From contig NZ_KB899659.1 of assembly GCF_000378385.1 (NCBI RefSeq), positions 89,418-153,417 on the forward strand: DNA of 64,000 nucleotides, written 5' to 3'. Positions 8,787-16,956 of this stretch are shown here, in pieces. The notes beneath the pieces were generated by a model, which made no database searches, had not been told where the DNA came from, and worked only from the letters and a program-made list of their open reading frames with translations. The stretch's first letter is position 1. Each line of letters starts with the position of its first letter. The stretch is from Paenibacillus daejeonensis DSM 15491 (GTDB taxonomy: Bacteria > Bacillota > Bacilli > Paenibacillales > Paenibacillaceae). Both the position numbers and the translations under genes were made by a program.

Positions 8787-10147
8787 GATGGCTCACCACC
8801 TCCTGCAGCTCGCTGCTCGATCTCCTTCACATGCTTCTCCAGCTCCGCCTCTGCGGGATTGTTGCGGAACAAGCGCCGCAGCACGATCACGCACAATGTG
8901 CCCAGGATAATATACAGCAAGAGGAAGACGAAGAAGAGCCAGATGACATTAGGTGAAGAGGTAGCGGCTTCTTCGACCCGCATATACCCCCTAATAATCC
9001 ACGGCTGCCGGCCAATCTCTGCATAGAACCAGCCCAGCTCGACACCAAGGAACGCCAGTGGCACGCTCGCCACAATCCCCCGCAGCAGCCATTTGTTATA
9101 CTCATTGCGTTTCTTCCAGAACAAGAAGAGGAAGTACAGCGCAGAAATCCCCAGAATGATAAACCCGACACTTACCATCAAGTCAAACAGATAGTGTACG
9201 AGCAACGGCGGCCATTCGTCTTGAGGGAATGCCTCCAGACCAATCACTTCAGCGTTGAAATCCCCAAAACCAAGGAAACTAAGCGCGTTAGGGATTCTAA
9301 GAGCTCCCGTGGGCTCCTGATTTTCGTTAAGCCAACCGAATACGAGCAGATCCGCCCCACGCTCGGTCTCAAAATGCCACTCGGCCGCTGCCAGCTTCTC
9401 CGGCTGATGCTTGGCAAGGAACTTGGCAGAGAGGTCTCCGGCAACAACAGTCAGGAGACTGAATACCAGCGTGACCGCCATCATTAATTTAAGTGACTTC
9501 TTGTAGTATTGACTGGCGCCCTTTTTGAGAATCATAAACGCAGCAACACCAGCCAGCAGCGCGGCTCCTGTCATATAAGCCGAACTGAGAACGTGAAACA
9601 CCTTGGACGGGGTCGCCGTATTCAGCATCGCAGCAACCGGATTGACTGCGGAGAACGCCCCATTTTCCAATACGAAGCCTTCCGGCTGGTTCATGAATCC
9701 ATTCACCGTGGTGATGAAGAAGGCAGACATCCCTGCACCGATCACAATCGGGAAAGTGAGCAGCCAGTGGGTGTACGGGTTCTTGAACCGATTCCACGTA
9801 TAGAGATAGATCCCAAGAAAGATTGCTTCAAAGAAAAACGCGAACACTTCCATAAAGAGCGGCAGCGCAACCACATTGCCCGCCAACTGCATAAAGTTCG
9901 GCCATACCAGCGCAAGCTGCAAGGCGATCGCCGTACCGGTCACCACGCCTACCGCAACCGAAATAATAAAACCGCGCGTCCAGCGTTTGGCCATCAGAAT
10001 ATAATGAGGGTCCTTCTTCCGAATGCCGACGAATTCGGCAATGGCAATCATAAGAGGAACGCCTACCCCGACCGTGGCAAAAATAACATGAAACGTTAAC
10101 GTCAACCCAGTGAGCAACCGGCTCCAAAGCACCGTATCAATATCCAC
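8783..10147 (-). CDS. cydA: Cytochrome bd ubiquinol oxidase subunit I
   Basis: A 454-residue haem-bearing subunit of cytochrome bd in the cytoplasmic membrane. Visible hallmarks are the axial-ligand helix around LTFHVIFATVGVG, the conserved GRQPWIIRGYMR stretch and the short quinone-binding loop typical of Gram-positive enzymes. The start codon is GTG; GAGGAG lies ten bases upstream. First gene of the cydABDC operon. A TATAAT box at 10188-10193 and a Rex-like site at 10287-10304 lie upstream, consistent with induction when NADH rises under low oxygen. Confidence 0.93.
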   Translation of the reverse strand: MDIDTVLWSRLLTGLTLTFHVIFATVGVGVPLMIAIAEFVGIRKKDPHYILMAKRWTRGFIISVAVGVVTGTAIALQLALVWPNFMQLAGNVVALPLFMEVFAFFFEAIFLGIYLYTWNRFKNPYTHWLLTFPIVIGAGMSAFFITTVNGFMNQPEGFVLENGAFSAVNPVAAMLNTATPSKVFHVLSSAYMTGAALLAGVAAFMILKKGASQYYKKSLKLMMAVTLVFSLLTVVAGDLSAKFLAKHQPEKLAAAEWHFETERGADLLVFGWLNENQEPTGALRIPNALSFLGFGDFNAEVIGLEAFPQDEWPPLLVHYLFDLMVSVGFIILGISALYFLFLFWKKRNEYNKWLLRGIVASVPLAFLGVELGWFYAEIGRQPWIIRGYMRVEEAATSSPNVIWLFFVFLLLYIILGTLCVIVLRRLFRNNPAEAELEKHVKEIEQRAAGGGEPS

Positions 10148-10187
10148 TATAAGCCGTCTCCTCTCCTATGATCTACATCACATGAAC

Positions 10188-10193
10188 ATTATA
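10188..10193 (-). promoter_or_regulatory. Candidate -10 box of cydA
   Basis: TATAAT on the minus strand, about 40 bp upstream of the GTG start. No convincing -35 hexamer is seen, which would fit an activated or repressed promoter. Confidence 0.4.
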
Positions 10194-10286
10194 AACACTA
10201 GTCACAGCTTAAGTATAATCATTCGCGTGCCTCTAGGAAAGCTAATCGCGATAGCTCCAAAAAAGGTTCATATCTTTCTTACAACA

Positions 10287-10304
10287 TTGTGAAAATAATA
10301 ACAA
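10287..10304. promoter_or_regulatory. Candidate Rex operator
   Basis: TTGTGAAAATAATAACAA. The left half matches the Rex consensus TTGTGAA exactly and the right half matches TTCACAA at five of seven positions. Rex is the NADH-sensing repressor known to control cyd operons in Bacillales. It lies 140 bp upstream of the cydA start and directly before the divergent gene at 10321. Confidence 0.6.
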
Positions 10305-10320
10305 GCGAGTGAAGGATGTC

Positions 10321-10962
10321 ATGAATCTGTCACGAATCTGCTCCAGTTTGTTACAAGTTAGTGACGCTGCAACGAATTCTTCGGTCCTTCGTACTACTAT
10401 TCAACAAATAAATTCCATGTACAGAGGTGAGGGAGCGATCATCAGGCAGAGCTTAAATATCCTAGCTGGAATTGTAGTGACACTGAATTTTTTGGCCATC
10501 TGTGCTGCGATCGCTATGGTCTCTAAAAAACGCGGCGGCAGAGGCTGGTTAATACCAGATTATAATGAAGCCATTACTGTTGCAGGCTGGATAGCAATCT
10601 CGGCTTTTGTTATCTGGCTGTTGTTTTCGTGGTATCAGCTGGAGCGCTACTATCGAGGATCAACTTACGTCATTCAGGTCATTATAACCTTGACAGCGGG
10701 TGCAGCGATCGGCATGGTTATCGTCCGTCTTGTCAGTCAGTACTCCCATCAACCGTTCGAGAGGATGACACTACTGTCTATAGGGCTTCTCCTGCTTGCT
10801 TTTGTTGGTCATCTGCTGCTAGCGATATACCTCCGGCGGCGTGCCAAGCAGCGGTATCCAGAGGAGCAGTCGCACCGAACACGCACTGTCACCCATGGTC
10901 CTGCTCGCCAATCCCGTCCTTCCAACCGCCAACATCGCAAGAAAAAGCACGGACGTCCCTAA
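10321..10962 (+). CDS. Four-helix membrane protein with basic tail, unknown
   Basis: Not recognised. From ATG 10321 the product has 213 residues. Four hydrophobic segments are visible at about residues 45-67, 83-103, 116-137 and 148-171 and a strongly basic C-terminal tail follows (RRRAKQRYPEEQ then KKKHGRP). The start is uncertain: the frame is open from GTG 10309, ATG 10321 has GAAGGA only four bases away, and ATG 10417 would give a shorter protein that begins closer to the first helix. It is divergent from cydA and the Rex-like site lies just upstream, so it could respond to the same signal. Confidence 0.5.
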   Translation: MNLSRICSSLLQVSDAATNSSVLRTTIQQINSMYRGEGAIIRQSLNILAGIVVTLNFLAICAAIAMVSKKRGGRGWLIPDYNEAITVAGWIAISAFVIWLLFSWYQLERYYRGSTYVIQVIITLTAGAAIGMVIVRLVSQYSHQPFERMTLLSIGLLLLAFVGHLLLAIYLRRRAKQRYPEEQSHRTRTVTHGPARQSRPSNRQHRKKKHGRP

Positions 10963-11000
10963 TTGATGATGCACGAAGTAGGATTGATGGGTACTGCACA

Positions 11001-11035
11001 GTGAAGGCCGCCAACGATAACGTGGCGGCCTTCAC
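11001..11035. terminator. Stem-loop between convergent genes
   Basis: A perfect 13 bp stem (GTGAAGGCCGCCA with TGGCGGCCTTCAC). There is no T-run on either side, but its place between convergent genes suggests a shared terminator. Confidence 0.6.
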
Positions 11036-11092
11036 TGCTAGATTGTGATGAGTACTTGTACGGATGGGAAGTCTGGTAGTTTCAGGTGTTCC

Positions 11093-12430
11093 TTATGGAC
11101 CTCCATCCAACACGGGAACCTGTTCTTCTACAGCATTCAGCTGCAGGGTCACGCTCAAAATCTGGTGATTGTCGATCTCGTTGATGAACCAGCGGTGACG
11201 GCCATGATCCACAGGCACCGTCGGATCGTCCTGAAGATCCGTATGGATCTGCAGCCAACCGGCAATCGTGTCCACGTTCTCGCTGTTCTCGAAGACGATG
11301 CCGAACCGGTCCTGAATCACGCTGAGCAGGACACGCCCGTTGATCAGATAGCGCTCCGGCGTCTGCTCGGCGATGTCCTCCACTTCGTCTTCATCGAACT
11401 CGTCTCGGATCTCGCCGACGATCTGCTCGAGAATATCCTCCATTGTGATGAGACCGGCCGTACCGCCAAACTCGTCGATGACCAGCGCCATATGCACGCT
11501 GTTCTTCTGCATCTTCACAAGCGCGTCATGCAGCGGCGTCGACTCATGGATGACATAGATGTCATGGATATGCTCGTTCACATCCTTCAGCCTTCCCCTG
11601 GCGATCAGCATCACTAGCTCCTTCGCATTGAGGAAGCCGATGATGTTGTCTTTGTCGCCATTCTCAGTCACTGGAAAACGCGTGTAACGATGCTCGTCGA
11701 TCAGTAGTAGAATTTCCTGCGGATCTGTCTCGCGGTCAACGGCCATAATCTGTGTGCGAGGCACCATAACATCCTTGGCAATCCGCTCATCAAAGGCGAA
11801 GATGTTCTGCAGATAAGCCAGCTCCGTCTGATTGATCTCGCCGCCCTGGAAGCTCTGGGTCATGATGATCTTCAGCTCTTCCTCCGAGTGCGCCTGCTCG
11901 TGCCCTGCCGGCTTGACGCCGAAGACCCGCAGCAGAATCTGGGCTGAACCATTCAGGAGCCAGATCAGTGGGAAGAGGAGTGTACCAAACCACACAAGCG
12001 GTCGCGCCAGAATCAGCGTCATCCGTTCAGCGAACTGAATGGCCATTGTCTTCGGTGCCAGCTCGCCCACCACGACGTGCAAGAAGGTCATAATACCCAG
12101 CGCCAGCGCGTAAGAAATGAACGTACTGACGGCTGCAGCCATGCCCCACTCATTAAAGATTGGCTCCAACAGTCGTTCAACTGTCGGTTTGCCGAGTGCA
12201 CCCAGGCCGAGTGCGGTGACGGTAATACCCAGCTGACAAGCGGACAAGTAATAGTCAAGATTCGTGACAATCCGTTTGGCAGCCAAAGCGGTTTTGTTGC
12301 CTTCCGACACCAGCTGATCGATACGACTCAATCTGACTTTGACAACAGCAAATTCCGAGCCGACAAAAAACGCGGTCAACAAAATCAACAATGCAGCAAT
12401 GCCCAGATTAATGATAATGGATAAGTCCAA
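11093..12430 (-). CDS. HlyC/CorC family transporter (CNNM-CBS-CorC)
   Basis: A 445-residue membrane protein of the CorC/CNNM family, members of which move Mg2+ or related divalent ions. Residues ~1-200 are the DUF21/CNNM membrane domain, ~215-335 a CBS pair (VMVPRTQIMAVDR, HMALVIDEFGGTAGLITMEDILEQIVG), and ~350-440 the CorC C-terminal domain. The start codon is TTG 12430 because an in-frame TGA lies 12 bases before it; GAGGG six bases upstream could serve as ribosome binding site. A stronger GGAGGTGA further upstream is paired in an inverted repeat. The leader of about 130 nt contains a possible 30-codon ORF, so regulation in the leader is plausible. Confidence 0.85.
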   Translation of the reverse strand: MDLSIIINLGIAALLILLTAFFVGSEFAVVKVRLSRIDQLVSEGNKTALAAKRIVTNLDYYLSACQLGITVTALGLGALGKPTVERLLEPIFNEWGMAAAVSTFISYALALGIMTFLHVVVGELAPKTMAIQFAERMTLILARPLVWFGTLLFPLIWLLNGSAQILLRVFGVKPAGHEQAHSEEELKIIMTQSFQGGEINQTELAYLQNIFAFDERIAKDVMVPRTQIMAVDRETDPQEILLLIDEHRYTRFPVTENGDKDNIIGFLNAKELVMLIARGRLKDVNEHIHDIYVIHESTPLHDALVKMQKNSVHMALVIDEFGGTAGLITMEDILEQIVGEIRDEFDEDEVEDIAEQTPERYLINGRVLLSVIQDRFGIVFENSENVDTIAGWLQIHTDLQDDPTVPVDHGRHRWFINEIDNHQILSVTLQLNAVEEQVPVLDGGP

Positions 12431-12435
12431 TAAGT

Positions 12436-12460
12436 TCCCTCAGGTGAGGGTTTCACCTCC
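12436..12460 (-). promoter_or_regulatory. Inverted repeat over ribosome binding sequence before the CorC gene
   Basis: On the minus strand AGGTGA-aaccc-TCACCT pairs part of GGAGGTGA with a copy just upstream of the TTG start region. It could mask translation signals; this is inference. Confidence 0.35.
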
Positions 12461-12545
12461 ATAGAATGTGGATTACGTAGGATTCCAGAGTGACAGCAAC
12501 AACACTGCTCGTTCCGATACTGTTACTTTTACCTCCCCAACACAT
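12453..12545 (-). CDS. Possible 30-codon leader ORF
   Basis: Begins ATG TGT TGG directly after AGGAGGTGA (spacing only three bases, which is short) and runs 30 codons to a TGA that lies within the GGAGGTGA in front of the CorC gene. The peptide would be about MCWGGKSNSIGT then hydrophobic. It starts within about 20 nt of the predicted transcript start. Magnesium transporters in other bacteria are known to be controlled by leader peptides; a link here is inference. It may be chance. Confidence 0.3.
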   Translation of the reverse strand: MCWGGKSNSIGTSSVVAVTLESYVIHILWR

Positions 12546-12569
12546 TCACCTCCTGTTCGTCTCGCTCCT

Positions 12570-12598
12570 ATTATATTATTTATTCTTATGATAAGCAA
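12570..12598 (-). promoter_or_regulatory. Promoter of the CorC-family gene
   Basis: Minus strand TTGCTT at 12593-12598, 17 bp spacer, TATAAT at 12570-12575. It gives a leader of about 130 nt before the TTG start. Confidence 0.6.
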
Positions 12599-12736
12599 AA
12601 TAAGCCGATCTTCTAACGGGAAGTTAAAATTCAGCTTCTGGTCTATGAGAATCGTGTGATAGGAATTATAAAAGAAGCTTATATAGAACATCGGGGGTTT
12701 GAACAGCGTCAATACTGCAGCTCAAACCAAGCCCGC

Positions 12737-13447
12737 TCAGACACTGTCCTGATCAGCCGGCAAGGGCTCGCCCGATTTTTTGCGGCGGAACAAAATGCGG
12801 CCGGAGCGCATGAGATAGATGACAAGCAGCATCCAGACGCAGACCGAGATCAGGAACATCACGACATTGAGGCTAACCTGGACCTGACTGATGAACGTTC
12901 CCACGAGAATGAACAAGACGATCTTCGGAAACGAACCCAGCAGGGATGCGATGATGTACCGTTCATATTTGGCGTTAGCAGCCCCAAGCACAAGACTGAC
13001 AGCTTCAACGGAGAGCGGGGCCAGACGGGCCCAGAAAATGCCGGAGAATTCATTGGTTTTGTAGAGAGAAAACCATTTGCGCAGCTTGTCGTTTTTGGCG
13101 ACCAGGCCATCGACGGCTTTGCTGCCGGCCCATTTGCCAAAATAATAGGTCAGCGTAATCTCAATCATCAATCCGACCAGGCACAGCAAGATGGCAGCCT
13201 TCATGGAGAACATAATACCTGACGTGATATAAATCAGTTGAATCGGCAGAAAAAATAACACAGACTTGATCATCGAGAGACCGATAATCAGACTCATGGT
13301 TACCCACCAATCCCTTGGCATCAGAATCCAGGCCTTGATATCCACTTGGTTAATGGCGTCCCAGGAGAAGAGAAGGATAAGCAGGAGTATCGAAAAAAGT
13401 ACGATCTTGATTAATGTCGATCCATTTATAAATCTTCGCACCGGCAT
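12737..13447 (-). CDS. TVP38/TMEM64 family membrane protein
   Basis: A 236-residue polytopic protein with the VTT (SNARE-associated/DedA-like) domain. Six or so hydrophobic segments are seen; hallmarks are FFLPIQLIYITSGIMF, the glycine-rich re-entrant region, and FWARLAPLSVEAVSLVLGAA followed by ASLLGSFPKIVLFILVG. Relatives are thought to act in lipid scrambling or membrane homeostasis, but the substrate of this protein is unknown. It ends KKSGEPLPADQDSV. It lies 15 bp downstream of nothing coding on its own strand except the CysC fusion gene behind it, and may be transcribed with that group. Confidence 0.82.
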   Translation of the reverse strand: MPVRRFINGSTLIKIVLFSILLLILLFSWDAINQVDIKAWILMPRDWWVTMSLIIGLSMIKSVLFFLPIQLIYITSGIMFSMKAAILLCLVGLMIEITLTYYFGKWAGSKAVDGLVAKNDKLRKWFSLYKTNEFSGIFWARLAPLSVEAVSLVLGAANAKYERYIIASLLGSFPKIVLFILVGTFISQVQVSLNVVMFLISVCVWMLLVIYLMRSGRILFRRKKSGEPLPADQDSV

Positions 13448-13462
13448 CCCTCCCTCTCCACT

Positions 13463-14830
13463 TTACCCGATCCGCTTAGCCATTACCATCCATTCGTCGA
13501 TGTGAAGACTCGTGATCTCCCCATCATTTAATTGCAGACCGATATACGCTTGCAGTTCAGGATCCGCTTGCAGGATGAACTCCGTGACGCGGTCCGCCTC
13601 CTCTTCACTCCTGGTCGTCCTGCGCACCCACACAGGGTAATCGTAGGGTTTCTTGCGCACGCGGGACCGGACAATACTCAGACCAGCTGCACTCATCCAT
13701 CCCTCCCACTCGTCAACATGACAGCATCGCACGTGACTCTCGTCTCGCAATTGTTCCATTTTATTAACGAAGTGGTCGATCTCTGGCTTGTGTGGAACAA
13801 TGTTATCGATTAGCAGCAGCTGTCCCCCAGGCTTCAGGACACGGGAAACCTCACGCAGAAACTGATCGGGATGGGGAAAATGATGAGCAGCAATCCGGCA
13901 GGTAACCGCATCGAACGTTCCATCCAGGAAGGGGAGCTGCTCGGCATCTGCAATGACGAAGAGAACGTTCGGATGCGCTTCTTGAATATGGGCTCGGGCC
14001 TGCTCCAGCATGCCTGGCGTCAGATCCGCAGCAACGACGTGTCCGACCTCGGGTGAGATTTTTTTGGCCACATGACCGCCACCTGTAGCTACGTCCAGTA
14101 CCATCCATTCGGGCTGTGGCTCCAACCATTCGACTAACAGATCCAGATCAGTCCCCCGGGCATGCAAATCACTCGTGACATAGGCAGCTGCTGCGCGAGT
14201 GAATTGGTTGCGGACCAGCGCTTTGCGATCCTCATCTTCCTGCTTCATCTGCTCATCCTCCCATCCTGACTTTGCTTTGTATCTGCGCTCGATTTGATCG
14301 GCCAATGTCTGTGCGCTGGATTCAATAGACAGATGCTCTGTATCAATAATCAGCTCCGAAGCCTCCGGCACTTCATATGCGGCATCAATGCCCGTAAACT
14401 GCCGGATTTCCCCACGTCTGGCCTTGGCGTATAAACCCTTGGGATCTCTGTGCTCGCACACGGTGAGCGGGCACTTCACATACACCTCGCTATAATCTGC
14501 AGCGTTGTAGAGGGAGCGTATCCGCAGTCTTGCCTCTCGTGCTGGCGAAATCATCGGGAGCAGAACAATGTAGCCTTCCTCCAGGAAAAGCGATGCCACC
14601 TCGGCAGCGCGGCGCATGTTCTCTTCCCTGTCAGCCTCCGAGAAGCCGAGGTCTCGATTCAATCCCGCACGCAGCTGATCGCCATCCAGAATAACACTGC
14701 GAATGCCACGAGCATCCAACAAGCTACGCGTGTGTCGGGCAAGTGTGGATTTGCCGGCGCCGGATAAGCCGGTGAACCACAGGATACCGCCCTGATGTCC
14801 TTGTCGCCGCTCGATTTCATGCCTATCCAT
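13463..14830 (-). CDS. cysC: APS kinase fused in frame to a class I methyltransferase
   Basis: A 455-residue two-domain protein. Residues 1-190 are adenylylsulfate kinase (APS to PAPS): P-loop GLSGAGKST (21-29), DGDQLRAGLNRDLGFS (~49-64), and RDPKGLYAKARRGEIRQFTG. Residues ~200-455 are a UbiE/YcgJ-like SAM-dependent methyltransferase: LDVATGGGHVA (~245-255), AADLTPGMLEQA, ISR..HHFP region and RVLKPGGQLLLIDN. The frame is unbroken across the junction. ATG 14248 (Met195) is preceded by GGGAGG with an 8-base spacer, so a separate methyltransferase could also be made. The start at 14830 overlaps the MBL gene stop by 8 bp. No other sulfate-assimilation gene is in the window. The frame stays open upstream of 14830 but that part is the shadow of the MBL gene. 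Confidence 0.82.
   Translation of the reverse strand: MDRHEIERRQGHQGGILWFTGLSGAGKSTLARHTRSLLDARGIRSVILDGDQLRAGLNRDLGFSEADREENMRRAAEVASLFLEEGYIVLLPMISPAREARLRIRSLYNAADYSEVYVKCPLTVCEHRDPKGLYAKARRGEIRQFTGIDAAYEVPEASELIIDTEHLSIESSAQTLADQIERRYKAKSGWEDEQMKQEDEDRKALVRNQFTRAAAAYVTSDLHARGTDLDLLVEWLEPQPEWMVLDVATGGGHVAKKISPEVGHVVAADLTPGMLEQARAHIQEAHPNVLFVIADAEQLPFLDGTFDAVTCRIAAHHFPHPDQFLREVSRVLKPGGQLLLIDNIVPHKPEIDHFVNKMEQLRDESHVRCCHVDEWEGWMSAAGLSIVRSRVRKKPYDYPVWVRRTTRSEEEADRVTEFILQADPELQAYIGLQLNDGEITSLHIDEWMVMAKRIG
14249..14262 (-). promoter_or_regulatory. Internal ribosome binding site in the fusion gene
   Basis: GGGAGG followed by eight bases and ATG 14248 inside the open frame. Its quality suggests the methyltransferase was, or still is, also translated on its own. 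Confidence 0.5.
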
Positions 14831-15788
14831 TGCCCATTTCCTCATCAGTGGGCGATGCGGCCTGCTGCTGATTCGACCAATCCAGCGTCCGCCCAAGCTC
14901 CATCGTCCATAGCTGATCGACAGGCAGCTTACGTCGTGTCCATTCCGCATGTAGACGGTCCAGCGCTTCCTTGGGCGTATCATCAGCCAAATGGTAGGCA
15001 TCGTAATGCATCGGCACCATGAAGCCGGCACCCAAGTCCGCGAACGCCTGGACGGCCTCTTCTGGAGACATATGCGCATCCCGCATAAACCATTCCGGTT
15101 CATAGGCACCGATCGGCAAGAGGGCGACTCGAATCGATGGATACCGCTCGCCAATCTGCGCAAACAACGGATCATACCCGCTGTCACCAGCAAAGTACAG
15201 GCAATCCTCGCGATGCTGCAAGACCCAACCGCCCCAATGGGAGGAGTTAGTGTCCCATAGGGTACGCCGCGTCCAATGCTTGGCTGGGACAAAGGCAAAG
15301 GTCACGTCTCCGACGGCCGCTTCCTCCCACCAGGTAAATTCTCGTACCCGCGAGAACCCTTTGCGTGTTAGCCATGGACCTAGTCCCTCGGGCACCAGCA
15401 GTTCAAAGTTGCCCGGCAACCGGCGCAGACTTGCCAGGTGGAGATGGTCATAATGCGCATGCGAGAGCAGTACGACATCGATCGGCGGCAGCTCATCGAT
15501 GGATAGACCCGGGGCGGATAACCGCGGACTGAAGCCCATCCGGTTCGCCCAGACGGGGTCAGTCACAATGTGCAGTCCGCCAAGCTGAATCAGAAAGGTA
15601 GAGTGACCGATGAACGTGACCGTCGGCAGGCTGCGGTTCGCGGCCAGCTTCACCGGATCTGGCGACGTCCGGGGGACGGGATACGAGAGATCCTTCTTTT
15701 TCGTCCGGCGTTCCTTCTGCCACTTGCGCATATCCGCGAAGGATTTAATATTGCTAGAACCATCTAAATTTACATATCGCTTAGCCAT
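14823..15788 (-). CDS. MBL-fold metal hydrolase, NAPE-PLD-like
   Basis: A 321-residue metallo-beta-lactamase fold enzyme. The metal site motif is SHAHYDHLHL (HxHxDH); further ligands are likely in AGDSGY and in MHYDAYH. The layout (GHSTFLIQLGG, DPVWANR, GGWVLQHREDCLYFAGDSGY, PIGAYEPEWFM) resembles the N-acylphosphatidylethanolamine phospholipase D branch, whose bacterial substrates are mostly unknown. ATG 15788 has AAGGAG 12 bases upstream; an in-frame GTG at 15809 would include that ribosome binding site and is rejected. It follows kptA by 60 bp and overlaps the CysC fusion start. Confidence 0.85.
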   Translation of the reverse strand: MAKRYVNLDGSSNIKSFADMRKWQKERRTKKKDLSYPVPRTSPDPVKLAANRSLPTVTFIGHSTFLIQLGGLHIVTDPVWANRMGFSPRLSAPGLSIDELPPIDVVLLSHAHYDHLHLASLRRLPGNFELLVPEGLGPWLTRKGFSRVREFTWWEEAAVGDVTFAFVPAKHWTRRTLWDTNSSHWGGWVLQHREDCLYFAGDSGYDPLFAQIGERYPSIRVALLPIGAYEPEWFMRDAHMSPEEAVQAFADLGAGFMVPMHYDAYHLADDTPKEALDRLHAEWTRRKLPVDQLWTMELGRTLDWSNQQQAASPTDEEMGNG

Positions 15789-15848
15789 GTGGACGCTACG
15801 CTCCTTCACGTTGACCTATGTAATATTATGAAAATTGAGCGGCATGGG

Positions 15849-16391
15849 CTATGGATTTACCTTCAGATACGCGGGACTGACGGCATCCGCCAGCCAGATC
15901 ATATGATTGCCACGGTAAAAAGCAACACCCTCCGCCCATGCTCGTGCGGCATCCACCTGTAGGATGATAGGTGAATCATCCTTGCGTTTCCCGACAGTGA
16001 CAGCAGTTTGTATATCAGACGAGAGATGCACATATTGTCTGTTCATCGGCTTCAGACCATCCGCCCTGATCCGTTCTATTAATCGTCTGGCTGTGCCATG
16101 ATACAGGACAGGCGGTGGTGCTTCCGGGGTCTTGCTGATTTTCTCCGGTACGGAGTGGCCGTAGAGTGCGCGAATCTTACCGTTTAAGAGCTCGTGCCTT
16201 TTCTTATCGGATCGTTCAATCATCAGGACTAGATCCTCCTGCTGCACGCCGTCCCATTGCTTCTCCTCATTCAAGGCTGACAACAGCTGCTCCACGGGAA
16301 CCCACCCTTCCGTATCCAGCTCCAGTTCATACGCCCAGGGAGCATGCCGCAGCGCATAGGATACTTCTTTGCTCAGCTTGCTGTAATCCAT
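15849..16391 (-). CDS. kptA: RNA 2'-phosphotransferase KptA/Tpt1
   Basis: A 180-residue Tpt1/KptA enzyme, which removes an internal RNA 2'-phosphate using NAD+ and releases ADP-ribose cyclic phosphate. Motifs seen are LSKEVSYALRHAPW (Tpt1 N-terminal helix with the conserved R-H), LYHGTARR, YVHLSSDIQTAVTVGKR and FYRGNHMIWLADAV. AGGAGG lies five bases before ATG 16391; the open frame extends further upstream but without such a site. The bacterial role is unclear because most bacteria lack a matching tRNA splicing pathway. It is the first gene of a probable kptA-MBL-CysC/methyltransferase unit. Confidence 0.9.
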   Translation of the reverse strand: MDYSKLSKEVSYALRHAPWAYELELDTEGWVPVEQLLSALNEEKQWDGVQQEDLVLMIERSDKKRHELLNGKIRALYGHSVPEKISKTPEAPPPVLYHGTARRLIERIRADGLKPMNRQYVHLSSDIQTAVTVGKRKDDSPIILQVDAARAWAEGVAFYRGNHMIWLADAVSPAYLKVNP

Positions 16392-16632
16392 ACCTGCCTC
16401 CTCCCCAGCGGTTCGTAGCTTGCTACTTTGTTTTCTAAGTGTACCATTTGTGGAATGAACCAAGCAAAAGTACCGCATCCATCTCAGGGAGCGGTAAAAG
16501 ATTTGACAACCTGCTAAATGGCCACGGGATAATCTCAACCAGAGAGGGTAGTTGCTATGAATTTAAGTAATATGTCTCTTTTTTTCCACTAAGCTGTCCG
16601 AATCGCACAAGAAATAAAAATTAGGGCTTCTA

Positions 16633-16760
16633 TTTTCCGCTATATGTTGCAAATACTAAGGTAACCAATGGTTAGTTTTCCAATAACGGAACATATGTTC
16701 CATAAATCCAGCAGTACCCTCGTTTTGTAACAAATAACGGAACATATGCACCATAACCAT
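16633..16760. repeat. Intergenic repeat, family C
   Basis: AATAACGGAACATATG occurs at 16682-16697 and again at 16733-16748, exactly 51 bp apart, each followed by a CCATAA-like end. A weaker inverted relative (TTTTCCGCTATATGTTGC) lies at 16633-16650. The stretch 16539-16899 carries no gene. Confidence 0.6.
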
Positions 16761-16899
16761 CTGCCATATCCCCTATCGTTCTTCCTCATTTACACTTTGA
16801 TAATAACCTACGATTAGAGCGCCACAACATCATATAAGTGTTAACCGCGAATTTGACCTATCGACTAACCTCACTCCGTATTGCCGCCCTAAACCAACG

Positions 16900-16935
16900 C
16901 AAAAACCTTGAAAGCGAATGGCCTCCAAGGTTTTG
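16900..16935 (-). terminator. Terminator of the GMC oxidoreductase gene
   Basis: Minus strand AAAACCTTG ... CAAGGTTTTT stem with a 15-base loop, ending in T residues, 22 bp past the stop. Confidence 0.8.
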
Positions 16936-16956
16936 TGCTTCATATTTTATTCTAGA

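Noticed and set aside
11045-11617. 190-codon plus-strand ORF
   Set aside because: Opposite-strand shadow of the CorC-family gene.
12436-12600. yybP-ykoY-like or Mg2+ riboswitch before the CorC gene
   Set aside because: GGGGAGG is present but the remaining conserved helices could not be matched; kept only as an unassigned structured leader.
12473-12712. 79-codon minus-strand ORF
   Set aside because: Runs across the predicted CorC promoter and has no plausible start signal.
14831-15298. Upstream extension of the CysC fusion frame (about 156 codons)
   Set aside because: It lies antisense-in-frame-shadow of the MBL gene on the same strand, has no domain and the real start has a coupled ribosome binding site.
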